64,000 nt of DNA. It comes from Doryteuthis pealeii (taxonomy: Eukaryota > Mollusca > Cephalopoda > Myopsida > Loliginidae). This document shows, one piece after another, positions 44,380 through 56,489 of the stretch (position 1 is the stretch's first letter; each line of letters opens with the position of its first letter). The notes under the pieces were generated by a model. The model was given only the letters and a program-made list of their open reading frames with translations. It was not told where the DNA came from and ran no database searches. Both the position numbers and the translations under genes were made by a program. The stretch covers positions 20,981,925 to 21,045,924 of the forward strand of contig CM042181.1 of the NCBI GenBank assembly GCA_023376005.1, read 5' to 3'.

Positions 44380-44650
44380 AAACCAACTCTGGACGAAGTT
44401 CCTATTTCACCTGACCTCCCACCAGGCCTCATTGCACACAAGATCTTTTTAATGTGGGGAGCTGCGCACAAACCGAAGATCATTCAATGGCAACTGTAAA
44501 AAATATGCATAGTTCCCGAATACATTCCCGTTTTTTGGGGGGGCATCGGGCAATAAACCCAACCCTGTCCTTTTAAGTTGATGGGGAGGCAGGTGTTGCC
44601 TAAATTTCTTCTCTAAATTTGAGGTCTACAGACCGAAGCCTCTTGACATA
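44380..44650 (+). mobile_element. SINE-like retroposon, diverged
   Basis: It shares GGGCAATAAACCCAACCC, GGCAGGTGTTGCC and ACCGAAGCC with the minus strand of the nested element at 2019-2280. The 5' part (TCTGGACGAAGTTCCTATTT) differs. No flanking duplication was found. Confidence 0.45.
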
Positions 44651-44661
44651 GTTGTTTGTTT

Positions 44662-44905
44662 GGACCATATGACCTTTAGGCACCCCTTTTGCGATCTCGA
44701 TTCATGGGGACACTTTTCTCATGTTACACCGTCAAAATCTGGTGTTTGTTAGGGGTTAGTGGTTGGGATTAGGGGTTAGGTTTATAATTTTAAAAAACTC
44801 TAAAAATCGTCTGTTAACAATTAACCGGATTTTGACTGTGTAAATGGAAAAAAATGTCCCCAAGAATGGAGATCGCAAAAGGGGTGCCTAAAGGTCATAT
44901 GGTCC
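44662..44905. mobile_element. TIR MITE, GGACC family, with 8-bp target duplication
   Basis: A 244-bp element with inverted arms of about 50 bp: GGACCATATGACCTTTAGGC and GCCTAAAGGTCATATGGTCC at the ends, then CACCCCTTTTGCGATCTC. Exact GTTTGTTT flanks (44654-44661 and 44906-44913) give an 8-bp duplication, as for hAT. The short core holds GGGGTTAGTGGTTGGGATTA, a telomere-like run. Confidence 0.85.
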
Positions 44906-44977
44906 GTTTGTTTTCAGAAATGCGTTTCTCCTACTCTAGATTATATGTTAATAGAAATATTTAGTAATTGTGTGTAT

Positions 44978-45072
44978 GAAAAAAAACAAAAAAACAAAAA
45001 CAAACAAACAAAAAACAAAAAAAAAACAAAAAACACCACCACCACAACAACAAACAAACAAAAACAAAACAA
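44978..45072. repeat. (CAAA)n run
   Basis: Degenerate AAAACAAACAAACA with CACCACCACAACAACA. Both frames across it are low-complexity. Confidence 0.9.
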
Positions 45073-45136
45073 GAGAAAGATTGCCCTAATTCATATCCAA
45101 ACTTGCGTAGAAAAAAAGAATGCTCTAGAAGTCGGA

Positions 45137-45343
45137 AAAGTAAAACGGAAAAGTTTGGTGTGGGCATAGAATTTAATGAATTTAGAGAAAGTACTAAGGA
45201 TACGAATTATGTTATTTTTGGGTTAAAACATGCAGTTGTATAGATTCTAGGCACTTTTTGAAATAACGATATTATCTAATGAATTTAGAAAGTACTAAAT
45301 TCATTAAATTCTATGCCCACACCAAACTTTTCCGTTTTACTTA
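45137..45343. mobile_element. short TIR element inside the arm
   Basis: AAGTAAAACGGAAAAGTTTG...GAATTTAATGAATTTAG and its complement form a hairpin-like unit of about 207 bp. The mirror copy in the other arm lies at about 53825-54040. Confidence 0.6.
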
Positions 45344-45679
45344 TACATAGAGCCAAAAAGAATTACTATATCGATGTTGTATATACAAGTGTGCTAGTTT
45401 AGAAATTACTAAAAAGAGATCAAATATATTTGAATCCAAAATACCTAAAACATAAACACTAATTTTCCTTATTTCCGTAAGTTGAAAATTAAAAAAAAAA
45501 ATAACCAGAAGTTTAAAAAAAATGTTTCTTCTTTTGAATGGACAAAACATTTTCAAGATAATATTAACTTTTATGCAAGTTTTTTTGTGTTAAATATAGG
45601 GGGTGGGTAAATTTCACAGGGCAAATTGGAGGTACCTATGAAACAGAATCTTTAAAAAATAATGCGGTGAAAAAAATTT

Positions 45680-47330
45680 GTTAAGGTTTTAATTTAATAC
45701 ATTTACAAGTCGTGAGTTAAAAATACTAAGTAGTATAGATTTTATAGTTCAATACATACACTAAAAATAATGATAATAATAATAAACAGTCGTATATTAG
45801 AGAGAGAAATTTAAGTCTTTAAAAGTGGCAAAATAAATTTAATAAAGAAAGGGGGAAATTATTCCTTTTGGAAAGGTTTTAATTTAATACATTTACATGT
45901 GTGTGAAGAAGAAGAATGAAAGAAGAAGACAATGGTTTATTTTCACACATTACACAATATAAACAATCTCACATAAAACAAAAAACGTAATGTTGGTTGT
46001 TGTATTAATGTGTGGAGGATGATCACTAATTAGGACTGAAGTGAGCACCTCGGTTGATTTTTTTTTTTTTTTTTTTTCAGAGTTTGAAATTTGATTATAG
46101 TGGGTAGCGTGTTAAGTTTACTGATGTACTAAGTTTTGAGTTAAAAATACTAAGATTTTATAGCTCAATACATAAATTTAAAAAAAATAAATAAACAGTC
46201 GTATATTAGAGAGAAATTTAAGAGTTATTTAAAGCGGTAAAAAGAAATTTTATGAAGAAATCGGGAAAAAAAAAAAGAAGAGAAAATATCCCTCTTTGAA
46301 AGGTTTTAATTAAATACATTTACGTGTAGTGATTTAAAAATACTCAGCAGTATATATTTTATAGGTCAATACATGGATTTAAAAATAAAGGATAAACGGT
46401 CGTATATTATAGAGAAATTTAAGAGTCTTTTAAGGCGTATTAATGTGTGAACTGAGCCTATTCTAGTAGGGACCACCCCCAGTTGATTTTTTGGGGGGTC
46501 AATTTGAAATTTGCTTATAGTGATAGCATTTATTTATTTATTAAAGTTTGAGTTAAAATACTAAGCAGTATAAGTTTTATAGATCAATACAGATTTAATA
46601 AATAAATAAACAGTCGTATATTAAAGAGAAATTTAAGAGTCTTTTAAGGCGGTAAAAGAAATGTAATGAAAGGGAAAAAAAAAAAAAAGTTAAAATTATT
46701 CCTATTTAAAAGGTTTTAATTTGATACAAGCCGTGAGTTAAAAATACTCAACAGTATAGATTTTATTGCTCAATACATAGATTTAAAAATAAAGGATAAA
46801 CAGTCGTATATTATAGAGAAATTTAAGAGTTTTTTTTAAAGGTGTATTAATGTGTGAACTGAGACTATTTGAGTAGGGAACATCTCCAGTTGATTTTTTT
46901 TTTGTCATAGTTTGAAATTTGCTTATCGTGATAGCGTTTATTTATTTATTTATTTATTTATTAAAATTTACTTATTCATTATGGTTTGAGTTACAAATAC
47001 TAAGCAGTATAGGTTTCATAGCTCAATACATAAAATTTAAAAAAAAAAACAGTCGTATATTGAAGAGAAATTTAAGTCTTTAAAAGCTAAAATGGAGAAA
47101 TTATCTCTCTTTGAAAGGTTTTAATTTAATACATTTCCAAGTTGTGAGTTTAAAAAATAAGCAGTATAGATTTTATAGCTCATAACATAGATTAAAAAAA
47201 AAGATAAACAGTCGTATATTAGAGAGAAATTTAGGAGTCTTTTAAGGCGGTAAAAGAAATATAACGAAGAAAGGGAAAAAAAAAGAAAATGAGAAATTAT
47301 TCCTCTTGGAAATAAGTTAACAAGAAAAGT
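45680..47330 (+). repeat. tandem array, units about 180-250 bp (left arm)
   Basis: About eight units contain AGGTTTTAATT(T/A)AATACATTTAC, GAGTTAAAAATACTAAG(T/C)AG, GTCGTATATTAGAGAGAAAT and AGTCTTTTAAGGCGG. Some carry an additional GTGTATTAATGTGTGAACTG...AGTTGATTTTTT block. All frames here, for example 47121-47501, are array translations. Confidence 0.8.
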
Positions 47331-48658
47331 TAATCCATAACTTTGTGAAATAATCATCAAGGCATTGGAGTTATCTCCCCTTATTAGCAGTTTTGATCGT
47401 GACGAAAGCAACCATTGCTTTTTGTTCATTAAACTGGTAAGTTTTCTTAATTTCCTTTGCCCTCTTCGTTCATTTATTTCTATTTCTGTCCAGTTTTTCA
47501 ATTATCGGAATCATCCAAGGTCTCTCCTGTTTAGACGTGGAATCTATCCATGTCTGCTTTTCGATAGTTTTTCCTTGTTTTCATCCGAGACCCCTCATCT
47601 TTTTTTCTCTCTCTTCTCACACCCGACATTCGTTGGCAACTCAAAAAATATTTGACAGTTTTTTAAAATGTTAACTTAATTCCGATTGTTTTTATATTTC
47701 GTTTATTTCTTGAATTTAAAATTTAAAAAAATCTAAGGTCCTTCCCCAGAAAAAACTCAGCTAAAACCCCTTTTTTTAAAAGTTAATAACGTAGATTTTT
47801 TGTTGTTTTTCAAATACGAGTTGATTTATTTTTCACTAAAAAAACACTTACCTTTCATGGTGGTTGTCTAAATAAAATTAAAAAAATATATATTTAAAAA
47901 GTCGGATTAACAAAATTAAATCACCTTTTTGTTAATATCATCATAAAAACAACAACAACCTTTTATTATTTATTTATTTTAAGTCCCAAAAGAAACAGTC
48001 GAATTCTTCCTCTTTTTCGGAAACAATTTTAAGACATTTTAATTTTTATTAATAAATTAATAAAAAGACTTTAAAAAATATAAAAATCTGTCTTTAAATT
48101 ATTTTAAGAAGAATAGTTAAATAAAAGAAATAAATATATCCCTAAATTTATTTTTATAAATCCCCAAAAGAAATAGCCGAGTTCTGAAAACAGAAACAAT
48201 TTTAAGATATTTTAATTAATTTTTATTATTAATAAAAGATTTTTAAAAATAATAAATAAATAAAAATCAGTCTTTAAATTAATTTAGGAAGAGTAGTTTA
48301 ATAAACAAATGAAGATATCCCAATATTTATTTATATAAATTAATATTTATTTATTAATTAATGAAGAAAAAGCTTACAACACTCAACGAAAAAAAAGTTG
48401 TTTTTTTTTATTGTCAAAAACGACATCAACATAAAAAACGTGAATTTATTCTTTTTTTATTTAAACAATTTTTTTTTCGTTTTCTTTTTCGTTTTGTTTT
48501 GTTTTTTGTTTTTTTTTTTTAACATAAAGATATTTATTTTATTTACTTCTATTTGAATTTTGTAAAAGTTGTTTAGATGTGTTTTTCGAATTATTTCATT
48601 TAATAAAATTAATACTAATTTACTTTTAATAATAATTTAATAAAATTAATACTAATTA

Positions 48659-48660
<2 letters not shown>
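47331..48660. other. unassigned AT-rich loop, first part
   Basis: GGAGTTATCTCCCCTTATTA (47368) carries the GGGAGATAA motif. ATTAAACTG followed by GTAAGTTTT (about 47437) is a good splice-donor match. A 96-codon frame (47365-47655) overlaps, with no recognised similarity. It could be a first non-coding exon, unproven. The rest is AT-rich. Confidence 0.3.

Positions 48661-48696
<36 letters not shown>
48661..48696 (+). repeat. poly(A) tract, 36 nt
   Basis: An uninterrupted A run, then TAAAATAGG. It may be a retroposon tail, but no element body was recognised upstream. Confidence 0.8.
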
Positions 48697-48698
<2 letters not shown>

Positions 48699-50930
48699 AA
48701 ATAGGAAATAAGATGAGTATTTTCTTTATCTCCAGCAGTATATGCTCGTTACCGATATAGAGTGGTCTTCATCGATCTTATAACGGCATGAGTATTATTT
48801 ATAATCATTAAATCTTTTAATAGCTGATAATTATTTTATCTTACCTTTATTTCATTTTAATTAGTATTAATTTAGATAAATTTTTTACTTACTTAATATA
48901 AATTAGAATAAATTAGTATTTAATAATTAATTTTATAAATTGGAATATAATGAGGATAACACAGTCGTCCGTATTAATAGGCTACACTCGGTGAAGATCC
49001 ATAGCTTAGGAACCTCTCATAAGTTCATCAGGTCTCGATACCAGAAAATGGGCCAATATACCTCGCTATTTGATAATAGTTAAGCCGCAGAAAGGGATAC
49101 TGTTCGGACCGTTGGATTCCATTATTTTTTTTGTGATGTGTTATGTTTGTAAGGTTAGGTTAGGTTTGTGGCACCACATTTCTTTTCTAAATTAAGTATA
49201 TACGCTTAAAATAAGTAAATATAATATAATTCATACCTATGTTATATTAGTGGGGCTTAAGTTGAAAAAAATGGTATAGACTCCCATCGTCTGTATGGTT
49301 TAATGATAATCTTGACCAATAGGATTGGATAAATTCCACCCAACGACGGTAATATTAAGAATCAGAATTAATATTTCTTAACACCATTCCTTAAAATTTT
49401 AACACGATATAAAAAGGGCATCTAAAATATAAGACTTACTATCACTAATAAGAAGCATTTTTAATATTGCTTTGTATATTTATGCAAGGAAAATAAGTTA
49501 ATATAGAATACATGTGGAGTTTATATGTAAAAGAGCAGGATAGTAAAACAAATATAACTATAAATTTAATCTAATACTTGTTACTTTTAATAATGAGATT
49601 ATCGGTGGAGGTAATACACAGATTAGAATATTATGGTCGTTTTTTCTTAAAAATAATCAATAATGTTCTTTTCGAGAATTATTAATAAATGATATTTTAC
49701 AGTTTCTTAATGTGATTAAAATGGTGTTTTTAAGACGGTATAATTTATAGGAAAAGTAAGCAGATCCAGGTCAATCACCAATCTCCTCAGATAATTTTGC
49801 TTACCTCGGTTTCGAGTCTGTAAAGTATTAAAATATATACGGTCCCCAGCAATGTTTGGTCTCAAGATATGTCTTTTTTTTTTTTTATCATATAACATTT
49901 CAATAATAATTTGTATTAATATGTCCTTGTTTTTAGTTTAAATAACAAGAATTTAAACGAAAAAATCTATCTATAATTATACATTTAAATAATTTTTGTT
50001 TATCCACATAATTGTGGCTTAAATATCTTCATTTCTTGCAGTTCTATTTATTTTAAAACCATTAACTATTATATACCTCTTCATCCTAATCATTTCTAAT
50101 AATGGACCTTAGGGATATTATAACTCATAGGATAATTTTATTATTTTAAAGAAAAAATTTTACTGTATATAAATTAATAATCATAGAATATCGATTAATT
50201 TAAAAACAGATAATTTATATAGAAAACTAAAGGTTATTACCGTATGAGAATTTGAACATTAGCAAAAATTCTGGACTATTTCCGTACCACTTTTTGAGAG
50301 TGTAATCGATATATTAATTAAATATAGAAAAATTAATCTTGAGCTGGATATATTTATATTTCCTATAATATGTTATGAAAAGCTATTCCTTCTCTAACCC
50401 AAACCTTACATTTTAGACATACATTTAACACCTAAGATGTGAGTTTGTTTTTTTATCATTTTCAATTGAGTAAAAAGTTCTTTTTTTTAATTTTGTTAAA
50501 AACTATAAAGCTGGAGGACGTTAAATTGTATCTTTTAAAATAAGTTCACCGTGGGTATGCACACCTGAATTACTGAGGCAAGGGAAAGAGAAGTATCGAA
50601 ACACACGGCCTGTTGAATAACTTGTCATTTGGGACTAAAGAAAGTTAACTACTTATAAAAGGTTTGCTCTCATAAATTGTTGTTAGTTTTCCAATGATTT
50701 AAGGTATATATTTAAACTAATAATATGAGCTAAATTAGACATTAATAAGATGATTATAATTCTTTTGTGGGGTTCTATAGACTATGAGGACTTTTTACAT
50801 ATTGAGTAATTTAGTTGTTGGTTGCTATCTTCTTGATGTTCACTTTTTGGATAACACATACATGTATATTATTTGACAGGCAGTGGTATTTTTAGTTGAA
50901 CTAATTCACATTAGTATCCACCTTCGAACA
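48697..50930. other. unassigned AT-rich loop, second part
   Basis: About 2.2 kb without recognised genes or repeats. A patch at 48940-49180 is less AT-rich. The small frame 49716-49898 has no recognisable similarity. It may be single-copy DNA. Confidence 0.4.
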
Positions 50931-50934
50931 ACTA

Positions 50935-51030
50935 ATTCAGCAATTAATTAATATTGTGTACTTGCAATGAGACTTGATGAGTTGGCTTGGTTTATCTCCT
51001 GAGCACTGTACACATACATTTTGTTATTAT
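50935..51030 (+). mobile_element. SINE 3'-end fragment
   Basis: TTGTGTACTTGCAATGAGAC, TTGATGAGTTGG, CTGAGCACTGTACACATACA and TTTTGTTATTATTAC match the 15-kb array unit, with a small insertion. Confidence 0.6.
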
Positions 51031-52170
51031 TACAAAAGGGGTTTAACCCGGAGTATTTGTCTATTCATTGTTCTCTTCGATCGAGCTACGAAATAAGAGC
51101 AATTAACTTCTATTGTTAACGATTTAGATATGAGACTTTGATTTTTTAAAATTGAGTTTTATGTGTGTATCCAACGTGAGATCAAACATGTACACATACA
51201 ATAATAATAGCATATTAAATTACTCGGATTAAGTTACAGTATTCATTTACATAAGTTCATATACTTCCGAATTTCTTTTCTGTAGGCAAAGTTGTATACA
51301 TCTATTAAACGGGACTGTGTACTGTCGGAGCGTGATTGGGGAAAGGAGTAGATAGTTAAAGTTGGTGAGATGGGGCGACTCCTGGGAGCATCTGTAACAC
51401 ACTAAGCGAGAAAAGCTTATAGGAAAGCAGACATAGGTATGTATTTATTCCTACCGACTGTATTAACGGCGCGGATCGCTTGCATTGGTTCCTGACACTT
51501 CATAGAAAAATGGACTGGAAGAATTAATTTCACTGCATGTACTTAGAAGCAACCTAGAAACGTAGGGTTAGAGTGGAAAATGCAAACTAGTAGATTACAC
51601 TAGTATTCTATTCATATTTATTGGCGATTAAATATAAACTATTAATAGGCTTAATTGTACCATTAAAAATATCGTACGAAATACTCAGAAATGGAACTGA
51701 CTTAATAATAAGATATATTAGGGACTCACCTTTTTTCACGAGTTTGCAAATGCGCAATATATAGATATGAGAAATATTTATTACTACCAAGTGTTAATTG
51801 GAGATTTAGACATAATTAAAAATATTAATTCATGTTAATTATCAATCCAAGAGGCATGAAAATAAATTTCTGCATTTATAAATTTGTTTTCTTAAGTTCT
51901 TATTCCACTATAAAAAATTATTCGTTTATACATAAAATAAACCATATAATTTTAAGCAGCTCTTATAAAGATACATCCACACATAAAAATACATTTCATA
52001 GATGTGCTATCCACATAAATATAAAAACCTCCTTACGTAAGAACAAATCATTATATCATTCACTATTTTTAATTATTAATGTATTGGCTATATAAAATAT
52101 AAACAAAAAAAAAAAATACTAGCTTAATTTTTTTATATCACACAACAACTATGGAATATAGTATCGGAAT
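51031..52170. other. unassigned AT-rich loop, last part
   Basis: No gene or repeat recognised. Frames 51608-51790 and 51832-52095 are AT-rich with no family resemblance. Confidence 0.4.
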
Positions 52171-53470
52171 GGTTAGCAAATTCATCTAAACCTTTCAAGA
52201 GAGATAATTTTTCTCTCGCATCTAGTTAAGGCTTTTTAAAACCGATACTTAATTTTTCTACAATATTCGATGTTTTACTTTTATATCTTATTTTTCTATT
52301 GTATATTATGTAATTTAGAAGGACTATGAACCTATACTGCTAGTATTTGTACTCAAACCTTAAGTGAAAAGTAAGCTATTATTATCGTATAATAATCAAA
52401 AGAAAATATGTATATAAAGAGTAATATTTAGAGACGCTTCACGATAGCAAAATTTCAAAACTATGACAAAAAAACAATTGGAGATGTTCCCTACTTCCAA
52501 TAGTTCTCGGTTCACCATTATAACACCTTAAAAAAAAACTCTTAAATTTCTCTTATAATATACCGACTGTTTATCCTTTATTTTTAAATTCTATGTATTG
52601 AAGCAATAAAATCTATACTGCTAAAAGTTTTTAACTCACGGCTTGTATCAAATTAAACCTTATAGGAATAATTTTAACCTTTTTTTTTTTTCCCTTTCAT
52701 TACATTTCTTTTACGGCCTTAAAAAGACTCTTAAATTTCTTTTTAATATACGACTGTTTATTTTATTTATTAAATCTGTATTGATCTATAATATACTGCT
52801 TAGTATTTTAACTCAAACTTTAATAAATAATAAATGCTATCACTATAAGCAAATTTCAAATTGACCCCCCAAAAATCAACTGGGGTGGTCCCTACTAGAT
52901 AGGCTCAGTTCACACATTAATACGCCTTAAAAGACTCTTAAATTTCTCTATAATATTACGACCGTTTATCCTTTATTTTTAAATCCATGTATTGACCTAT
53001 AAAATATATACTGCTGAGTATTTTTAAATCACTACACGTATGTATTTAATTAAAACCTTTCAAAGGGATATTTTCTCTTCTTTTTTTGGATTTCTTCATA
53101 AAATTTCTTTTTACGCCTTATAACCTTAAATTTCTCTCTAATATACGACTGTTTTTTATTTTTTAAATTTAATGTATTGAGCTATAATCTTAGTATTTTA
53201 ACTCAAAACTAGAAATCAGTAAACTTAACACGCTAACCACTATAATCAAATTTCAAACTCTGACAAAAAAAAAAATCAACCGAGGTGCTCACTTCAGTCC
53301 TAATTATGATCATCCTCCACACATTATACACAACCAACATTACGTTTTTGTTTTTGTGTGAACATTGTTTATATTGTGTAATGTGTGAAAATAAACCATT
53401 GTCTTCTTCTTCTTCTTCTTCTTCTTCTTAACACACATGTAAATGTATTAAATTAAAACCTTAAAAATTT
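52171..53470 (-). repeat. tandem array (right arm, inverted copy)
   Basis: Reverse complements of the 45.7-47.3-kb units: TTAAATTTCTCT(C/A)TAATATA, CGACTGTTTATCC, AAAATCTATACTGCT, TTAAAACCTTTCAAAG. Unit order mirrors the left arm. Frames here are incidental. Confidence 0.75.
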
Positions 53471-54090
53471 ATTTTCACCACATATTTTTTAATCTAAAAT
53501 TAAATTTATTTTTTAGGATTTTGTTTCATAGGTACCTCCAATTTTCCCTGTGAAATTTACCCACCCCCTATATTTAACACAAAAAAACTTGCATAAAAGT
53601 TAATATTCTCTTGAAAATGTTTTGTCCATTCAAACGAAGAAATATTTTTAAAAAGCTTCTGGTTATTTTTTTTTTTAATTTTCAACTTAGGGAAATAAGG
53701 AAAATTAGTGTTTATGTTCTAGGTATTTTGGATTCAAATATATTTGATCTCTTTTTAGTAATTTCTAAACTAGCAAACTTGTATATACAAACATCGATAT
53801 AAAGTAATTCTTTTGGCTCTATGTAAGTAAAACGGAAAAGTTTGGTGTGGGCATAGAATTTAATGAATTTAGTACTTTCTAAATTCATTAGATAATATCG
53901 TTATTTTCAAAAGTGCCTAGTCTATACAACTGCATGTTTTAACAAAAATACAATAATTCGTATCCTTAGTACTTTTCTCTAAATTCATTAAATTCTATGG
54001 CCACACCAAACTTTTCCGCGTTTTAACTTTTCCGACTTCTAGAGCATTCTTTTTTCTACGCAAGTTTGGATATGAAATTAGGGCAATCTT

Positions 54091-55081
54091 ATCTTTGTAC
54101 GCTGTGAAGGCCTTCGTTATTTTGACTTTGTCGTCCCTTGTGACTCGCGTTTTATATGACGAATGCGCAGCGTGGTATGGGCTTGTGGAGTGTTTGCGTT
54201 GGAGTGGGCGTGGGGGATGTGTGCGGGGCGGGAGGTGCCGGGAGGGGCGGTTGGCGCGGTCAGAACGATGGGATATTGTGGAGGTGCGAGTGTGTGGTTG
54301 CTAGTAGGTAGGGATAGGATATAAGTGTTGGTTAATTAATTTTAAAAGTGCAGTATAAAATCGCTGTTAACCAAACAATTGATTGACGGTGAAGAAACCC
54401 ATGACTTTTGAATCATCACGTGTGTTAATGGTGTAAGGTCATTATTATAGAGAAGGTGTTGGCTTTTGTATATTTGTATTGAGAGAGGAGAGGTGACTTG
54501 ATATGCTGGTAAGAGAGAGTGAGAAATATTTATGTGATGGTTTGCATGTATTGGTTAAATTATTTCACTAAAAAAATAATGTGTTTATTAGAGCATATAT
54601 TGATGAATAGAGTGGTTTAGGAGTTTAGTGATAAATTTTTTATTATAATAATACGATGACGAGAGCAATCATGAATGACAGAGATCGAAATTTAGATGTA
54701 TAATTAGTTGTAGTAGATATGTTAATTGTTATGATATATTTAAATTGTTTGTATTTATGTATGAAGGATGGATTAGGGGATGTTGGTTTTTGGTTATATT
54801 TATATTAATAATGTTAGTGTATTTGTGGGGCATGTGGTTGGATCTGCTTCCTCTCCCTCCCTTGCCCCACGCATTAATTTGAAATTAAGTATTCAATACT
54901 ACTTGGATGAAGAGAATGGGTTGGTGCACTTGTAATTATTTAATAAATTAAGTATTTATATTTATCTTTGTTCGTTTTTTTTCGTGTGAATTACATATTT
55001 AAGTTTATTATATTTAGATCATTATTAACATCCGACCGGGAGGTAGTCAATAAGAGGTTTGATTATTATTAAATTGTAGGT
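54091..55081. other. unassigned, G-rich then AT-rich sequence
   Basis: 54150-54300 is G-rich on the plus strand (GGGCGTGGGGGATGTGTGCG and similar), then AT-rich to 55080. No gene is recognised; the 69-codon frame 54095-54304 has no known similarity. It leads into the GC block. Confidence 0.35.
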
Positions 55082-56175
55082 TTATTTGACATGGGCTGCC
55101 CGCGCGGGTGGCGCCGCCCGGCCCCGGGGCGGGGGCCCGACCCACCGACGGTTAGTGTTCGGGCGGCATCTCGCCGGCCGCTCGCCGCGCGGGACTCCCC
55201 CTAGCATCCCGTGCCGGGTCCGCCCTGGGGGGTCTACCGTGGCGGGCCCACTGGCGGCGTGTTGTGGGCTGCCCCGCCGGGCGGTGTCCCCCGCGCCGCC
55301 GTGAGGGCGCCGCGCCCCGCCCCCGCGGTGGCCGGCACCCGGCGGCCCCGCCCCCGGGGCCCCCCGGGGGCCCCGGCCGGCCAGGCCGCGCGCGGGGGGC
55401 CCGGGGCGCCCGGGGGCGGGCGGCCCGGGGGCCGCCGCCCCCGGGCGGGGGCCCCGCCGGGGGCCCGGGGGCGCCCGCGGGCGGCCGCCCGCCGGCCCCG
55501 CGGGCCCCCGGGGCGCGCCCCGCCGGGGGGCCGGGCCCGGCCGGGTCGCCGCGCGGGGCGGCGCCGGGGGCCCCGGCGCGGGCCCGGCGGCGGGGCGCGG
55601 CGCGCCCCGGCGCCCCCGCCGCCGCGGCGGCCGGCGCGGGGCCCGGCCGGGCGGGGGCGCGCGCCCGGCCCCGCGGGGCGCGCCGTGCCCCCGGCCGGGG
55701 CGGCCCGCCGCCGCCGCGCCCCGGCCGCCCCGGCGCACGCGCCCCGGCGCGGCGGCGGCGGCCGGCCTCGCCCCGCCCGGGCGCCCGCCCCGCCCGGCGC
55801 CCCGCCCCCGCTGCCCCGGCCGTTCCGTCGGGCCCGCGCGCCCCCGGCGGGGGCGGCGCCGGCCCGTCGGCCCCCCGTGGCGCCCGGGCCGCGGCCCCGC
55901 CCCCCAACCCCACACCCCCCCCCCCCCCCCGACCCCCGCTGGCCTCCGGTTCCCCCGCCCCCGCGCCCGCGGTCCCTGCGCCTCCGCCGTCTCTGCTTTT
56001 GTTCTTGTTCTTTTCTTGTTTTTGGTTTTCTTTCCCCTGCTTTCCCGCCCCCCCCCCCTGTTCCCCGCCCCCCCCTCTCCTCTCCTCTCATCTCTTCTCT
56101 CTCTCTCATCTCTCTCTCTTCTTCTCCCCCGCCGGTCCCCCTGGTTTTTGTTCTCCGCCCCCCTTTTTCCTTCTT
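55082..56175. other. extreme G+C block grading into a pyrimidine tract
   Basis: About 55090-55910 is almost entirely G and C in short runs (GGGGCCC, CGCCGCCG, GGCGGGCGG). At 55910-56175 it becomes C-rich then C/T-rich, ending in poly-T. CpG is abundant. Long overlapping frames on both strands (up to 375 and 354 codons) encode Gly/Pro/Arg/Ala runs because stops cannot occur in GC-only DNA. Transitions on both sides are gradual and no terminal repeats were found. It could be a genuine GC satellite, a CpG-island-like region or a base-calling artefact. Confidence 0.7.
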
Positions 56176-56225
56176 TTTTTTTTTTAAAATATTGAATTTT
56201 TTTTCCCATTGGAACCAGAACAACT

Positions 56226-56234
<9 letters not shown>

Positions 56235-56262
<28 letters not shown>
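56235..56262. repeat. (TA)n
   Basis: A (TA)n run bordering a fold-back element, as in most fold-backs of this window. Confidence 0.9.
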
Positions 56263-56264
<2 letters not shown>

Positions 56265-56268
<4 letters not shown>

Positions 56269-56432
56269 GATATAATGAAAAAAAACGATGTTTACAACTG
56301 AAATAGGCTCATCAGAAGAGAAAACCGTCAAGAGAATTAGGCCCCGAAACGGTTTGAACACTTTCTCTTCTGATGAGCCTATTTCAGTTGTAAACATCGT
56401 TTGTTTTTTCATTATATCTTATTCATACTGTC
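56265..56432. repeat. fold-back element with hammerhead-derived centre
   Basis: Arms 56265-56325 and 56368-56432 are complementary (ATAATGAAAAA, CGATGTTTACAACTGAAATA, GGCTCATCAGAAGAGAAA). The right arm contains CTGATGAGCC; the centre contains TTAGGCCCCGAAACGG. The parts of a hammerhead are present but in an order that cannot fold as one ribozyme on either strand. Confidence 0.7.
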
Positions 56433-56489
56433 GGATTAATTTCCATTTTTTTATATATATATATATATATATAAGTGAAAAGCTGTCAT

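Larger units (their letters stand above)
45075..54090. repeat. 9-kb inverted repeat with 4.8-kb loop
   Basis: Arms at about 45075-47330 and 52170-54090 are reverse complements. Correspondences: GCCCTAATTCATATCCAAAC (45083) with its complement near 54070; AGTTTGGTGTGGGCATAGAA (45150) with 53840 and 54005; the GGTAAATTTCACAGGG block (45606) with 53550; and GACCACCCCCAGTTGATTTT (46480) with 52870. Arm similarity weakens inward, near 47 kb and 52 kb. The loop 47330-52170 is not repeated. Confidence 0.8.

Noticed and set aside
55082..55920. Ribosomal DNA spacer
   Set aside because: GC-rich like some vertebrate rDNA spacers, but no recognisable 18S, 5.8S or 28S segment adjoins it.
55082..56275. 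Overlapping open frames of 307-375 codons on both strands
   Set aside because: Stop codons need A and T, which are nearly absent here. The translations are Gly/Pro/Arg/Ala runs in several frames at once, with no family motif.
56265..56432. Complete hammerhead in the 56.3-kb fold-back
   Set aside because: GAAAC precedes CTGATGA on the plus strand, and neither strand gives a foldable order.
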